Origin: Lysobacterales bacterium
GTDB lineage: Bacteria > Pseudomonadota > Gammaproteobacteria > Xanthomonadales > SZUA-5
Length of the DNA: 64,000 nt
Assembly (NCBI GenBank): GCA_022841325.1
Contig: JALHRS010000027.1
Coordinates: 1 to 64,000, forward strand
Direction of reading: 5' to 3'
A program made the position numbers and the translations under genes. Position 1 is the first letter of the stretch; every line of letters starts with the position of its first letter. This document shows, in pieces, positions 26,088-35,360 of this stretch. Under the pieces are notes generated by a model. It had not been told where the DNA came from and did not search any database. It saw only the letters and a list, made by a program, of their open reading frames with translations.

Positions 26088-26146
26088 GCACCCGTGCCGC
26101 AGACGAACTTTCCGCGCCGGCCGCAGTCCGTTAACCGCAGGCAGGC

Positions 26147-26152
26147 TAGAAT
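26147..26152 (+). promoter_or_regulatory. Putative extended -10 box for gspA
   Basis: AGGCTAGAAT ends 6 bases before the ATG at 26159, so transcription should start at or beside the ATG. It matches the boxes before the genes at 310, 1546 and 38275. Confidence 0.45.
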
Positions 26153-26158
26153 GAGCCG

Positions 26159-27766
26159 ATGTACCTAGATTTCTACGGCCTCTCCGAGGCGCCCTTCTCG
26201 ATTACCCCGGATCCGCGCTTCGTCTATTTGAGCGAGCGCCACCGGGACGGGCTGGCACATCTGTTGTACGGTGTCGGCCAGGGAGGCTCTGGCGGTTTCG
26301 TGCAGCTGACTGGCGAGGTCGGCACCGGCAAGACCACCCTGTGCCGGTTGCTGCTGGAGCAACTGCCTGACAAGACCCGGGTGGCGCTGTTGCTGAATCC
26401 GCTGCTGAGCCCGGTGGAGCTGCTGGAGACCATCTGCGAAGAACTGCATCTCGAGATCGAGGATGCGCGCGGCAGCCTGAAAACGCTGACCGATAGGCTG
26501 AACGCCTTTCTGCTCAAGGCGCACGCCGCCGGCGAGCGGGTGGTCGTGATCATCGACGAGGCCCAGAACCTTTCGGTCGAATCGCTGGAGCAGGTGCGGC
26601 TGCTGACCAATCTGGAAACGGCCACGCAGAAACTGCTGCAGATCATCCTGCTGGGCCAGCCGGAACTGCGCGAACTGCTCGACCGGCCGGACCTGCGACA
26701 GCTGGCACAACGGATCACGGCGCGTTACCACCTGACGCCGCTGGAGGCCGACGAGACCGAAACCTATGTGCGGCATCGGCTGCATGTGGTGGGCAGCGAG
26801 CGCCTGCCCTTCACCCGGCTGGCGCTGCGCACCCTGCATCGCCGTTCCGGTGGCGTGCCGCGCCTGATCAATGTGATTGCCGATCGCGCCCTGGTGGCGG
26901 GCTATGCACGCTCGCTCGACAGCATCAATGAGCGGGTCATCGACGAGGCCGCCGATGAGGCACTGCATGGCGGTTCCCGGCGCCGCCGCCGGTTGTGGAT
27001 GAGTGTGGCGGCGGCGCTGGCGCTGATCGCCCTGTCGCTGATGGCATGGCGCTGGCCGCGGGCACCGGAATCTGCCACTGAAGCGGTGGCCGCCGATGCC
27101 CCAGCGGCGCCCACCGAGGCTCCGGCCGATGCGCTGCAGCGCTTGCTGGGGAGTCACCAGGAGTCGGACATGCGCCCCTGGCAGCGCCTGGCCGAACTCT
27201 GGCAATGGCCGGCGACGGCGGATCAGCTGACCAGACTCGCCGCCTGCGGTGGTCGGATCGAACCCGGTATCAACTGTTTGCGAGCCTCCGGGCCGCTTGG
27301 ACGGCTGGGCAAGCTGGGTCGTCCGGTGATACTCCGATTGCGTAGCGAGAGCGGTTTTGCCTCGGCGGTACTGCTGGCACTGGATGAGCGGCAGGCCCGA
27401 ATCGAGCTGGGTGGCGAGATTCTGACCCTGCCGCGGTCCTTGATCGAGCTCCACTGGTTGGGAGACTATCGGGTGATGTGGCGTGCACCAGAATGGGTGC
27501 CGGCCACCTTGCGCAACGGCGATCGCGGACCCGGAGTAGACTGGCTGCGTGAACGTTTGGCCGCGGCTGAGGTCCAAGAAGGTCTGGAAGGCCCGATTGG
27601 ACAGGGCGAAGTCTTCGATATCGAGTTGGAACGCCGCTTACGACGCTTGCAGATTCGTTTGGGGCTGGTCGCTGATGGGATTGCCGGGCCGGAAACACAG
27701 ATGGCCCTGGCCAGTTACGATGAGGATGGCCCGCGCCTTGCGCGCCTGGAATTGCCCCGAGGTTGA
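26159..27766 (+). CDS. gspA: GspA/ExeA-type ATPase with peptidoglycan-binding C terminus
   Basis: 535 residues. The N-terminal AAA+ ATPase (1-~270) has Walker A GEVGTGKTT, Walker B VVIIDEAQN and sensor-like ILLGQPELRELL. A single membrane helix lies near 280-298 (SVAAALALIALSLMAW). The periplasmic part ends in a putative peptidoglycan-binding domain (LRRLQIRLGLVADGIAGPETQMAL). In Aeromonas, ExeA with ExeB helps pass the type II secretin through peptidoglycan. gspB follows after 3 bases. No other gsp gene is in the window, so the secretion operon must be elsewhere. Confidence 0.92.
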   Translation: MYLDFYGLSEAPFSITPDPRFVYLSERHRDGLAHLLYGVGQGGSGGFVQLTGEVGTGKTTLCRLLLEQLPDKTRVALLLNPLLSPVELLETICEELHLEIEDARGSLKTLTDRLNAFLLKAHAAGERVVVIIDEAQNLSVESLEQVRLLTNLETATQKLLQIILLGQPELRELLDRPDLRQLAQRITARYHLTPLEADETETYVRHRLHVVGSERLPFTRLALRTLHRRSGGVPRLINVIADRALVAGYARSLDSINERVIDEAADEALHGGSRRRRRLWMSVAAALALIALSLMAWRWPRAPESATEAVAADAPAAPTEAPADALQRLLGSHQESDMRPWQRLAELWQWPATADQLTRLAACGGRIEPGINCLRASGPLGRLGKLGRPVILRLRSESGFASAVLLALDERQARIELGGEILTLPRSLIELHWLGDYRVMWRAPEWVPATLRNGDRGPGVDWLRERLAAAEVQEGLEGPIGQGEVFDIELERRLRRLQIRLGLVADGIAGPETQMALASYDEDGPRLARLELPRG

Positions 27767-27769
27767 TGT

Positions 27770-28654
27770 ATGTCCCTGATACTGGATGCGCTGAAGAAAT
27801 CCGAGGCTGAACGCCGACGCGGTCTGCCGCCGAATCTGCATGCGCAGTTCGGTACGCCGCGACGCCCGCGTCGCGCCCCCTGGGCCGTGGGCGCCGGTGC
27901 GGTGCTGTTGATGGCCGGGCTGGGCGGCAGCTGGTTTTTCCTGGCGCGGGATCCTGCGGCACCCACCGCTGAGCCAACCGGCGCCGCGCTGGCAGGTGTT
28001 GATCAGAGTGAAACGGTCGACACGACCAGTCCACCACCGGCAATGGCCAGCGCGGCTGCACCAGCGCCTGTGGCTGCAGCCTCGGCTGCCGTGCCGGCTC
28101 GCCCGGCCGCCGAAGCGGCTTTTGGCGGGGTCGGCGGCGACGGCAATGGCGGCACGGTGTCCGGCGGCGGACTACCGGTGCCGCAACGCGCGGCCCTGTA
28201 TACGCCATCGGTCAGCCCGACCACGGCCGTAGCCAGCCAGACGCCCGCAGTTCCGGTGGCCACTCCGCCGAGCGCGCCGGTCGCCACGCCCCAAGCCATG
28301 CCTGAACCGGCCGCAGCAACGGTGGCTGCGCCCACTGCGACCGTGGCGATGGCCACGCCGCCGGCCGACTTCAATCCCGCTGCGGCTGATCCGTCGACGA
28401 TGAAGCCGGAAGAGAAGTTGCCGCTGATGTATGAGTTGCCTTATGGCACGCGCAAGGAATTGCCGAAGCTGGATCTGACCATGCACGTCTACAGTCCGGT
28501 GCGAGAAGATCGCTTCATCGTGCTCAATGGCAAGCGTTTCACGGTGGAGTCGCCGGCCCCCGGGCCTGAACTGACCCTGCTCGACATCGTCGCAGATGGC
28601 GTCGTGCTCGAGTTCCGCGGTCAGCGCTTCCTGCTGCCCAACCAGGCCTACTGA
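27770..28654 (+). CDS. gspB: General secretion pathway protein B
   Basis: 294 residues. It starts with the typical MSLILDALKKSEAERRRG, then one membrane helix (about 36-58), a long Ala/Pro/Val-rich periplasmic linker (60-215), and the C-terminal GspB domain (LPYGTRKELPKLDLTMHVYS, FIVLNGKRF, VVLEFRGQRFLLP). It partners GspA in the cell envelope to assemble the type II secretin. The linker is low-complexity and longer than in many homologues. Confidence 0.92.
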   Translation: MSLILDALKKSEAERRRGLPPNLHAQFGTPRRPRRAPWAVGAGAVLLMAGLGGSWFFLARDPAAPTAEPTGAALAGVDQSETVDTTSPPPAMASAAAPAPVAAASAAVPARPAAEAAFGGVGGDGNGGTVSGGGLPVPQRAALYTPSVSPTTAVASQTPAVPVATPPSAPVATPQAMPEPAAATVAAPTATVAMATPPADFNPAAADPSTMKPEEKLPLMYELPYGTRKELPKLDLTMHVYSPVREDRFIVLNGKRFTVESPAPGPELTLLDIVADGVVLEFRGQRFLLPNQAY

Positions 28655-28671
28655 GCCCGCGGGAGCAGGCG

Positions 28672-29346
28672 GTGTTCGTTCACATCGACGAGAAGCGCAA
28701 GCGCAGACTGCGCTGGGCGACACCTTTGCTGGTCTGCGCCTGTCTGGTGATTGCGGTCTGGCAGGCCTTGATGTCACCTTCAGAAAGGCTGGTGCTGCTG
28801 CAGAGCTGGGGAACCGTGCCAGCCGAGCTGCAGTTGAACTTATCGGCCCTGTTGGCAGGTCCTGGATTGCGCTTGTTCAGCGCCCTGTTCGTGCACGCCG
28901 ACTGGACCCATCTGTTCGGCAATCTGCTGTTTCTGGGGCTGTTTGGTGGTGCCGTGGAACGCAATCTCGGACCGTTCAGAATGCTGTTGCTGTTTCTGAT
29001 TGCCGGTGCCGCGGCGAATCTGTTTGCGGCGCTGGTGTCGCCTCTGGCAAACGCGCCGATCATTGGTTCCAGCGGCGCGGTTTCGGCCCTGATCGGTGCC
29101 TATGTGCTGCTGTTCCCGACCTCGAACCTGGGCGTGATTCTGCCGCTGGGGCTGTATTTCCAGCTGGTGCGGGTGCCGGCCGTGCACCTGATCGGCATCT
29201 GGCTGCTGTTCCAGGTGCTGGAGACCATGGGCTCACGCACCGGCGCCATCGCCTGGTGGGCGCATGTCTTCGGCTTCGTCAACGGCCTGTTCCTGGCGCT
29301 GACGCTGCGGCCTTGGCTGTATCGGCGCGATGCGAGGTTGGTCTAG
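28672..29346 (+). CDS. Rhomboid-family intramembrane serine protease
   Basis: 224 residues with about six membrane helices. HADWTHLFGNLLFLGLFGG is the rhomboid helix-2 signature, the catalytic Ser is in GSSGAVSALIGAY, and the catalytic His in WWAHVFGFVNGL. It should cleave substrates within the inner membrane; the substrate is unknown. The start is a GTG at 28672 preceded by GGGAGCAGG, 17 bases after gspB, so it is likely in the gspAB transcript. Both catalytic residues are present. Confidence 0.9.
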   Translation: MFVHIDEKRKRRLRWATPLLVCACLVIAVWQALMSPSERLVLLQSWGTVPAELQLNLSALLAGPGLRLFSALFVHADWTHLFGNLLFLGLFGGAVERNLGPFRMLLLFLIAGAAANLFAALVSPLANAPIIGSSGAVSALIGAYVLLFPTSNLGVILPLGLYFQLVRVPAVHLIGIWLLFQVLETMGSRTGAIAWWAHVFGFVNGLFLALTLRPWLYRRDARLV

Positions 29347-29364
29347 GGGTGAAGCGGTGAAGCA

Positions 29365-29431
29365 GTGAAACGTAAAACGTCAACTGGAGCGCGCTGCAGC
29401 GGCGTGCGACCATTGACGTTTTACGTTTCAC
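29365..29431. repeat. 19-bp perfect inverted repeat
   Basis: GTGAAACGTAAAACGTCAA (29365-29383) and its exact reverse complement (29413-29431) are separated by 29 bases. The arms and flanks show a rough 7-base rhythm (GTGAAGC, GTGAAAC, CGTAAAA), like the other heptamer arms. It could act as a transcription end for the rhomboid gene, but no U-run of terminator type follows directly. Confidence 0.85.
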
Positions 29432-29458
29432 TTTTTACTGCCTTGACGGCTTTTCGAA

Positions 29459-29782
29459 ATGGCCACCAGGAAACTCTACAAGATCGTCTTCCACAATCAG
29501 GGCAAGGTCTACGAGCTGTATGCGCGGCACGTGACCAGCAGCGAGCTCTGGGGCTTCACCTGCGTGTCGGATCTGGAATTCGGTTCGCGCGAGGGCATGC
29601 TGGTGGATCCCACCGAGGAGCGCCTGCGCGAGGAATTTGCCGACACCAAGGTGTTGCATCTGCCGATGCAGAGCATCGTCCGCATCGAGGAAGTCGCGAC
29701 GCGCGGGGTTGCGGTCATCCGCGACGGCGTCAGTGGCGACAAGATCGTGACCCTGCCCCTGCCACCTTCGCGTCTGGGTTGA
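29459..29782 (+). CDS. DUF1820 family protein
   Basis: 107 residues. The sequence follows the family closely: KLYKIVFHNQGKVYELYARHVTSSELWGF, then DPTEERLREEF, then LHLPMQSIVRIEEV. These are small cytosolic proteins of unknown function widespread in gammaproteobacteria. The ATG at 29459 has no strong ribosome binding site. An inverted repeat separates it from the rhomboid gene, so it may have its own transcript. Confidence 0.88.
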   Translation: MATRKLYKIVFHNQGKVYELYARHVTSSELWGFTCVSDLEFGSREGMLVDPTEERLREEFADTKVLHLPMQSIVRIEEVATRGVAVIRDGVSGDKIVTLPLPPSRLG

Positions 29783-29827
29783 GGCGGGTTGCTGGTTTCG
29801 CGAAGAGCGGTTCAAAGCGGGCTTCTG

Positions 29828-30020
29828 TGGGTCCAGACTTGTCTGGACGCTCATGCACCAGGAGGCGTTCTTGCCAGCCACCTGTTCCGTCCCGAATCTG
29901 CCCACATGCCATGAACCCCCGGCGTCATTGCGACCCCGGACTTGATCGGGGGGAAGCAATCCAGACGCACAGCCGCAGAAGCACTGGATTGCTTCGTCGC
30001 TGCGCTCCTCGCAATGACGC
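29828..30020. repeat. Half palindrome plus full CAATGACGC element
   Basis: The 413-base gap between the DUF1820 gene and ctpA holds a single GTCCAGACTTGTCTGGAC palindrome (29828-29850) and a full copy of the GCGTCATTGCGACCCCGG...CGCAATGACGC element (29922-30020). The remaining ~175 bases before the ctpA stop show nothing recognisable. Confidence 0.88.
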
Positions 30021-30195
30021 ATCAACAACTTGCGACTTGGATTCCTGGAAAGCCCAGCGAAGCAATCCAGACCCACAGCTTCAGCGGATTGGATCCTCTC
30101 TTCCCTTTCCGTCCCTAGTCTGGCTCCAGGCCTTGGCCTGAATCAAAACTGGATCGTCGCATCCCCGGCCGCGCCGCAAGGGCGCTCTGCAGTCC

Positions 30196-31566
30196 TCACT
30201 CTCGCGCGGATTCTGACGGCGCCTCGGCCACGTCCCCGGCTGCGCTATCAGCCGGCGCGGTCCAGCGCGCCAGTGCCTTGAGGATGTTCAGCGCCTCGCC
30301 GAGCACGAAATCGCGGGTCGGATCGCTGCTGGGGACTGCGGTTGCAGTCGCTTCATGGTCGTCCTCGGGGATGCTGCGGCTGTTGCCGTTGCCGAGATGA
30401 CCGGGTAGATCGGCCTCGGTCAGATCGCGGTTGATGGAACCGAGTGGCTTCAGTTCGGCTGCCTGCAGCTGCACATCGGGTTCGATGCCCTCGGCCTGGA
30501 TCGAGCGGCCGCTGGGCGTGTAGTAGAGCGCGGTGGTGAGCTTGATGGCCTCGCCACTGGCCAGCGGCAGTACCGATTGCACCGAGCCCTTGCCGAAGGT
30601 GCGTTGGCCCAGGATCAGCGCTCGTTTGCGATCCTGCAGGGCGCCGGCCACGATCTCGCTGGCCGAGGCCGAGCCGCCGTCGACCAGAATCACCAGCGGC
30701 GCGCCCTTGAGCACATCGCCCGGATTGGCGGTGAACTCGGCGCTGGCCAGCGCCACCCGTCCGCGCGTGCTGACGATCGGGCCGGACTCCAGAAACAGAT
30801 CGCTGACGTCGACGGCGGCGTCGAGCAGGCCACCGGGATTGCTGCGCAGATCGAGCACCAGACCGTTCAGCGGCTCGCCCGGCTTGATCAGGGCAGCGAT
30901 GCGCTTGGCGGTTTCGGTGGCGGTATTGGTCTGGAACGCGGCGATGCGCACATAGCCGAAACCCGGTGCCAGCAGGCGTCCGCGCACGGCGGTGATGTCG
31001 ATGACTTCGCGCACCAGGGTCAGATCGAAGGAGGGCTGTCCGGCGCGCATCACGGTGAGTTCGACCTTGCTGCCAGCCTTGCCACGCATGCGGTCGATGG
31101 CGACATCGGCGTTCTCGCTCTCGACGGCAACGCCATCGATGCGGGTGATGACATCGCCGGGCTGAATGCCGGCACGCGCTGCCGGGGTGTCGTCGATGGG
31201 GGCGATCACGGTCAGCATGCCGCCGCGGATCTGGACTTCGATGCCCAGGCCACCGTAGCGGCCACTGGTGTCATCAGTGAGTGATTGCAGATCGGTCTTC
31301 TGCAGATAGGCGCTGTGCGGGTCCAGATCCAGCAGCAGGCCGCGAATCGCCGACTTCATCAGCTGCTCGGCGCTGACCGGTTCGACGTAGGAGCGCTGGA
31401 CCTCGCGGAACACGGCCGTGAACACGCGGATGTCCTCGACGCTGACCTCGTCGCTGAGGGTGGCCTCGGGGTCCTGCGTTTCCGTGACCTCCCCGGCTGC
31501 CCAGATCGCAGGCGCGCAGAGCAGTAGCCAGGGCAGAAGGATTCGTATCAGCAGACGTGCATTCAT
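30196..31566 (-). CDS. ctpA: Carboxy-terminal processing protease (S41 family)
   Basis: 456 residues. A signal peptide (LLIRILLPWLLLCAPAIWAAG) is followed by an N-terminal helical region, a PDZ domain (GGLGIEVQIRGGMLTVIAPIDDTPAARAG, starting near 105) and the S41 catalytic core with Ser in GGSASASEIVAGAL and Lys in GKGSVQSV. Such periplasmic proteases cut C termini of envelope proteins, including cell-wall hydrolases. It lies downstream of gpmI-envC, a frequent neighbourhood, but is separated from envC by a 437-base repeat island. The ATG at 31566 is chosen for the signal peptide; 31599 is an alternative. Confidence 0.93.
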   Translation of the reverse strand: MNARLLIRILLPWLLLCAPAIWAAGEVTETQDPEATLSDEVSVEDIRVFTAVFREVQRSYVEPVSAEQLMKSAIRGLLLDLDPHSAYLQKTDLQSLTDDTSGRYGGLGIEVQIRGGMLTVIAPIDDTPAARAGIQPGDVITRIDGVAVESENADVAIDRMRGKAGSKVELTVMRAGQPSFDLTLVREVIDITAVRGRLLAPGFGYVRIAAFQTNTATETAKRIAALIKPGEPLNGLVLDLRSNPGGLLDAAVDVSDLFLESGPIVSTRGRVALASAEFTANPGDVLKGAPLVILVDGGSASASEIVAGALQDRKRALILGQRTFGKGSVQSVLPLASGEAIKLTTALYYTPSGRSIQAEGIEPDVQLQAAELKPLGSINRDLTEADLPGHLGNGNSRSIPEDDHEATATAVPSSDPTRDFVLGEALNILKALARWTAPADSAAGDVAEAPSESARE

Positions 31567-31679
31567 GGGTGCCGGGAAACCAGGATCAGAGAAGGACATA
31601 TTTGGCGACGGCGCGTGGAATTGCCAGAGCTTTGTGCGGGGGATGGCCGGTTGGGCCACGCGTCGTGGGTATTTCCGCT

Positions 31680-31998
31680 GTCGGGACCCGGGACCCGGGA
31701 CTCGGGACTCGGGACTCGGGACTAGACCTCCGGCGTCATTGCGACCCCGGACTAGATCCGGGGGAAGCAATCCAGTGGCGTGCGGTGATACCCTGGATTG
31801 CTTCCTCGCTGCGCTCCTCGCAATGACGCAGGTTGGGGTAGGTCCAGACTTGTCTGGACGCTCTTGGTCTGGCGTTCGACTAGCGTCCAGACAAGTCTGG
31901 ACCTACAAAAGCCCTCAAGCCTGTAGCCTTTCCCCGTGCCCCGTGCCCCGTGCCCCGTGCCCCGTGCCCCGTGCCCCGTGCCCCGTGCCCCGTGCCCT
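31680..31998. repeat. Mosaic repeat island: GGGACTC array, CAATGACGC element, double palindrome, CCGTGCC array
   Basis: Four modules in order: GGGACCC/GGGACTC heptamers (31680-31724), the full ~95-bp element (31733-31829), a full double palindrome (31838-31906) and a long CCGTGCC array (31932-31998). The array stops 6 bases from the envC stop codon. The bases between palindrome and array (GCCCTCAAGCCTGTAGCCTTTCC) are shared with the islands at 22343 and 36445. Confidence 0.92.
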
Positions 31999-32003
31999 CG
32001 CCC

Positions 32004-33146
32004 CTACTTCCGCCACCACGCGGCAGGATCCAGGGCCTGGCCGCGGTGGCGCAGCTCGAAATAGAGGCCGGTCTGGCTGGCGCCGCCGGAGTCGCCGGCC
32101 AGAGCCACGGTGGCGCCGGCATCCACCCATTCACCTTCGCTGGCGAGCAGTGACTCGCAGCGCCCGTACAGACTCATGTAGCCATCGCCATGATCCAGGA
32201 TCAGTAGCAGTCCATACCCGCGCAACCAGTCCGAGAAGGCCACCCGGCCGCGGGCGACTGCGCGCACCTCGGTGCCGCGCGGCGCACTGATGCGGACCCC
32301 GGCGCTGGTGCGGCCCAGGTGCTCCTCGCCGAATCCCAGCGTGAGCTCGCCGGCCAGCGGTTTGGCCAAGCGACCCTTGAGTTCGACAAAGGGCCGGTCG
32401 TCCGGCATCAGCGCCGGCACATCGCCGATGACGTCGCGCAACTGGGCGAGCAGATCCTCGATCTCGCCGCGATCGCGGTCGAGTTCTCCGACTCTGGCTT
32501 CGACCTTCGCCAGGGCCTTGCGCAGCCCCGCGAGAATCACGGCGCGCCGTTGGCGCTCGTCCTTCAGCGCGGCCACGTTTTCCGATTCGGTCTGGCGTAG
32601 TGCGGCCAGCGCCGCCCTGGCGGTTTCCGTGTCCTGCTGCACCTGCTGCAATGAACGCAGCAATTCACGCACATGGGTGATCCGGCTCAGGCGCACCCGC
32701 TGCAGCTGCGTGTGGTAGGCGAGCAAACGACCGGTATCGGCCAACTGATCCTGGGCCAGCACCAGTTTGAGCGTGTCCAGCTTGCCGAGCGCGTAGGTGG
32801 AGCGCAGCAGGGCAGCCAGCGACTCCTTCTCCCCGGACAGTTCGGTTTCGAGGCGGGTGCGTTCGGCCAGCAGTTCGATCAGCCTCGCTTCTTCGGCAGC
32901 GGTTTTCTCGGCCAGTTCCTGGAGCACCCGGTTGCGCTCGGCAATCTGGCGCTCGATCTTCGCCAGCTCGGCCAGCGCCTGATCAACCGCGCCGGCGCGC
33001 TCGGCGCGTTCGCGTTCGGCTTTCGCCAGTTGTTCGCGCACCGCGCCCAGTCGATCCACCAGATTGGCTTCATCGCTGCTGCTGGGCAGATCCTGTGCCC
33101 CAGTCGCGGCACCGAACAGCAGCAAGATCAGCAGCGCGGCGCGCAT
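32004..33146 (-). CDS. envC: Murein hydrolase activator EnvC (LytM domain)
   Basis: 380 residues. A signal peptide is followed by a long coiled-coil (about 25-235) and a C-terminal LytM/M23-like domain (AGVRISAPRGTEVRAVARG, LILDHGDGYMSLYG, GLYFELRHRG). The zinc ligands of active M23 peptidases are not all present, as expected for EnvC, which activates amidases at the septum rather than cutting murein. It starts 4 bases after gpmI and is surely cotranscribed with it. Confidence 0.93.
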   Translation of the reverse strand: MRAALLILLLFGAATGAQDLPSSSDEANLVDRLGAVREQLAKAERERAERAGAVDQALAELAKIERQIAERNRVLQELAEKTAAEEARLIELLAERTRLETELSGEKESLAALLRSTYALGKLDTLKLVLAQDQLADTGRLLAYHTQLQRVRLSRITHVRELLRSLQQVQQDTETARAALAALRQTESENVAALKDERQRRAVILAGLRKALAKVEARVGELDRDRGEIEDLLAQLRDVIGDVPALMPDDRPFVELKGRLAKPLAGELTLGFGEEHLGRTSAGVRISAPRGTEVRAVARGRVAFSDWLRGYGLLLILDHGDGYMSLYGRCESLLASEGEWVDAGATVALAGDSGGASQTGLYFELRHRGQALDPAAWWRK

Positions 33147-33150
33147 CGGC

Positions 33151-34686
33151 TCAGGACTCCCCGGTGCTCAGTTCAACCAGGGACTCGCCGGTCATCTGCG
33201 CCGGTTTGGGCAAACCCATCAGCGCCAGCACGGTTGGCGCCACGTCCTGCAGCGAGCCGCCGCTGCGCAGGCTGGCGGCGCGGCCGACGTAGACCAGCGG
33301 CACCGGGTTGGTCGAATGCTGGGTGTTGGCCTGGCCGCTGTCTTCGTCCCACATGTCTTCCAGATTGCCATGATCGGCGGTGATCAACATCTCGCCGCCG
33401 ACTTCGATGATCGCCGCCTCCAGTGCGCCGAGGGCCACGTCCACGGCCTCGACCGCCTTGATCGCCGCCTTGAGGATGCCGGTATGACCGACCATGTCCG
33501 GGTTGGCGATATTGCAGACGATGAAGTCGTGGCGCTGTTCGCGGATCGCCGCGACCAGCTTGGCGGTGACTTCCGGACAGCTCATTTCCGGCTGCAGATC
33601 GTAGGTGGCGACGCGGGGCGAGGGCACCAGTACCCGTTCCTCGCCGGGATAGAGCGACTCCCGACCACCGCTGAAGAAGAAGGTCACGTGTGCGTATTTT
33701 TCGGTTTCGGCAATCCGCAGCTGCGTCAGGCCGGCGGCCGCCAGAATCTCCGGTAGCGTCTGCTGCATGCTCTGCGGCGGAAAGGCCACGGTGGTGGGCA
33801 GATCGCTGGCGTATTCGGTGAGGCTGACAAAATCGGCCAGTGCCGGGACATGGCGGCGGCTGAAACCGGAGAAATCGGCGCGCACAAAGGCCTGGGTGAT
33901 CTCGCGCGCGCGATCGGCCCGGAAATTCATGAACACGACGGCATCGCCGTCGGCGATGCGGCAGCCGCCGGCGATGGTGCTGGGCTGCACGAACTCGTCA
34001 TTTTCGCCGCGAGCGTAGGCGGCTTCCAGCGCCGCCGCGGCATCGCCGTAGTCAAAGGCGCCGTCGGCATCGACCATGGCCCGCCAGGCCCGTTCGACCC
34101 GATCCCAGCGCTGATCGCGATCCATGGCGAAATAGCGCCCGCCGATGCTGGCAATGCGCGCCGAGGGCAGGCTCTCGCACAGCGACTGCAGCCGGGCCAG
34201 GGATTCGGCGGCGCTGCGCGGCGGGGTGTCGCGGCCATCGAGGAAGGCGTGGACGGCGATGCGGGCACCGCGTTCGGCCGCCAGTCTGATCAGCGCAAAA
34301 AGCTGTGACTCGTGGCTGTGCACGCCGCCCGGAGACAGCAGTCCGAGCACGTGCAGCGTGTGCCCGCCGGCCTTCACCGACTCGGCGGCGCCGACCAGAG
34401 CCGGATTGTGCTCGAAGCTGCCATCGGCGATGGCAGCGTCGACCCGGGTCAGGTCCTGGTAGACGATGCGGCCGGCCCCGAGGTTCATGTGTCCCACTTC
34501 GGAATTGCCCATCTGACCCTCGGGCAGGCCCACGGCCAGACCATCGGTGCGGATCAAGGTGTGCGGCCACTGCGACCAGATCCGCCGCCAGTTGGGGCAT
34601 TGCGCCTGGGAAATCGCATTGTCGGCGGCGGCCTCGGCATGGCCCCAGCCATCCAGAATGAGCAACAAGATCGGTTTGGGTCGCAT
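33151..34686 (-). CDS. gpmI: 2,3-bisphosphoglycerate-independent phosphoglycerate mutase
   Basis: 511 residues, the family length. It interconverts 3- and 2-phosphoglycerate using two Mn ions. Visible are the N-terminal LLILDGWG, the phospho-Ser motif NSEVGHMNLGAGR, HAFLDGRDTPP, and the C-terminal metal site ITADHGNLEDMWD with QHSTNPVPLVYVG. Starting at the ATG at 34686 gives MRPKPILLL. It is first in a gpmI-envC operon. A 674-base gene-free stretch with repeats lies upstream, so its promoter is probably close to the ATG. Confidence 0.97.
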   Translation of the reverse strand: MRPKPILLLILDGWGHAEAAADNAISQAQCPNWRRIWSQWPHTLIRTDGLAVGLPEGQMGNSEVGHMNLGAGRIVYQDLTRVDAAIADGSFEHNPALVGAAESVKAGGHTLHVLGLLSPGGVHSHESQLFALIRLAAERGARIAVHAFLDGRDTPPRSAAESLARLQSLCESLPSARIASIGGRYFAMDRDQRWDRVERAWRAMVDADGAFDYGDAAAALEAAYARGENDEFVQPSTIAGGCRIADGDAVVFMNFRADRAREITQAFVRADFSGFSRRHVPALADFVSLTEYASDLPTTVAFPPQSMQQTLPEILAAAGLTQLRIAETEKYAHVTFFFSGGRESLYPGEERVLVPSPRVATYDLQPEMSCPEVTAKLVAAIREQRHDFIVCNIANPDMVGHTGILKAAIKAVEAVDVALGALEAAIIEVGGEMLITADHGNLEDMWDEDSGQANTQHSTNPVPLVYVGRAASLRSGGSLQDVAPTVLALMGLPKPAQMTGESLVELSTGES

Positions 34687-34734
34687 AGGGTCCCACGGCA
34701 GGTTCCGAGGGCTGCGATGGTAGCTTGACTTGCT

Positions 34735-35246
34735 TGTCGGTTGTCGGTTGTCGGTTGTCGGTTGTTGGTTGTCGGGGCACGGGGCACGGGGCACGGGGGG
34801 ACCCAGGATTTGGGGCCTTCCCGTAGATGGCGTCATTGCGACCCCGGACTAGATCCGGTGGAAGCAATCCGGGACGTGTGGCGATACCCTGGATTGCTTC
34901 GTCCCGCCACGCTGCGCTCGCGGCTAAAGGCGCGCTCCTCGCAATGACGCCTCCAGGGGCAATAGCGGAGCCCGCGGCCGCCGGCGCGACCCACCGTGGC
35001 GCACAACCCGATCTTCCGCGCGCCGGAGCCGCGCTACCTCACTGATGGCCTGTGGGCCGGCTGAAGCCAAGAGCGTCCAGACAAGTCTGGACCTACAGAT
35101 CCCGCAGGTTCGGGGCAAGAGCCTGCCCCGTGCCCGGTGCCCGTGCCCCGACAACCAACAACCGACAACCGACAACCAACAACCAACAACCAACAACCAA
35201 CAACCAACAACCAACAACCAACAACCAACAACCAACAACCAACACC
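34735..35246. repeat. Mirror-symmetric mosaic repeat island
   Basis: Order: GGTTGTC array (34735-34773), GGGGCAC array (34773-34796), a CAATGACGC element enlarged by an internal insertion (34830-34950), a single palindrome (35072-35096), CCGTGCC-like units (35124-35150), and a CAACCAA/CAACCGA array (35150-35246). The arrays on the right are the reverse complement of those on the left in mirrored order. The ~115 bases between the element and the palindrome contain no recognised gene. Confidence 0.9.
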
Positions 35247-35360
35247 CCCCCTGCCATCGGTTTACCCGCAGACCCATAACCAAGGGCCCTGTCGGTGCGT
35301 CCAATGGATGGCATAGGGTATGCGTCAACGCCGATACACGGAGACCACAAGGAGTCAGAC

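Noticed and set aside
35034-35279. Short ORFs encoding LLVVGCW or NNQQPTT repeats
   Set aside because: They are translations of the heptamer arrays with no start signals and no independent support.
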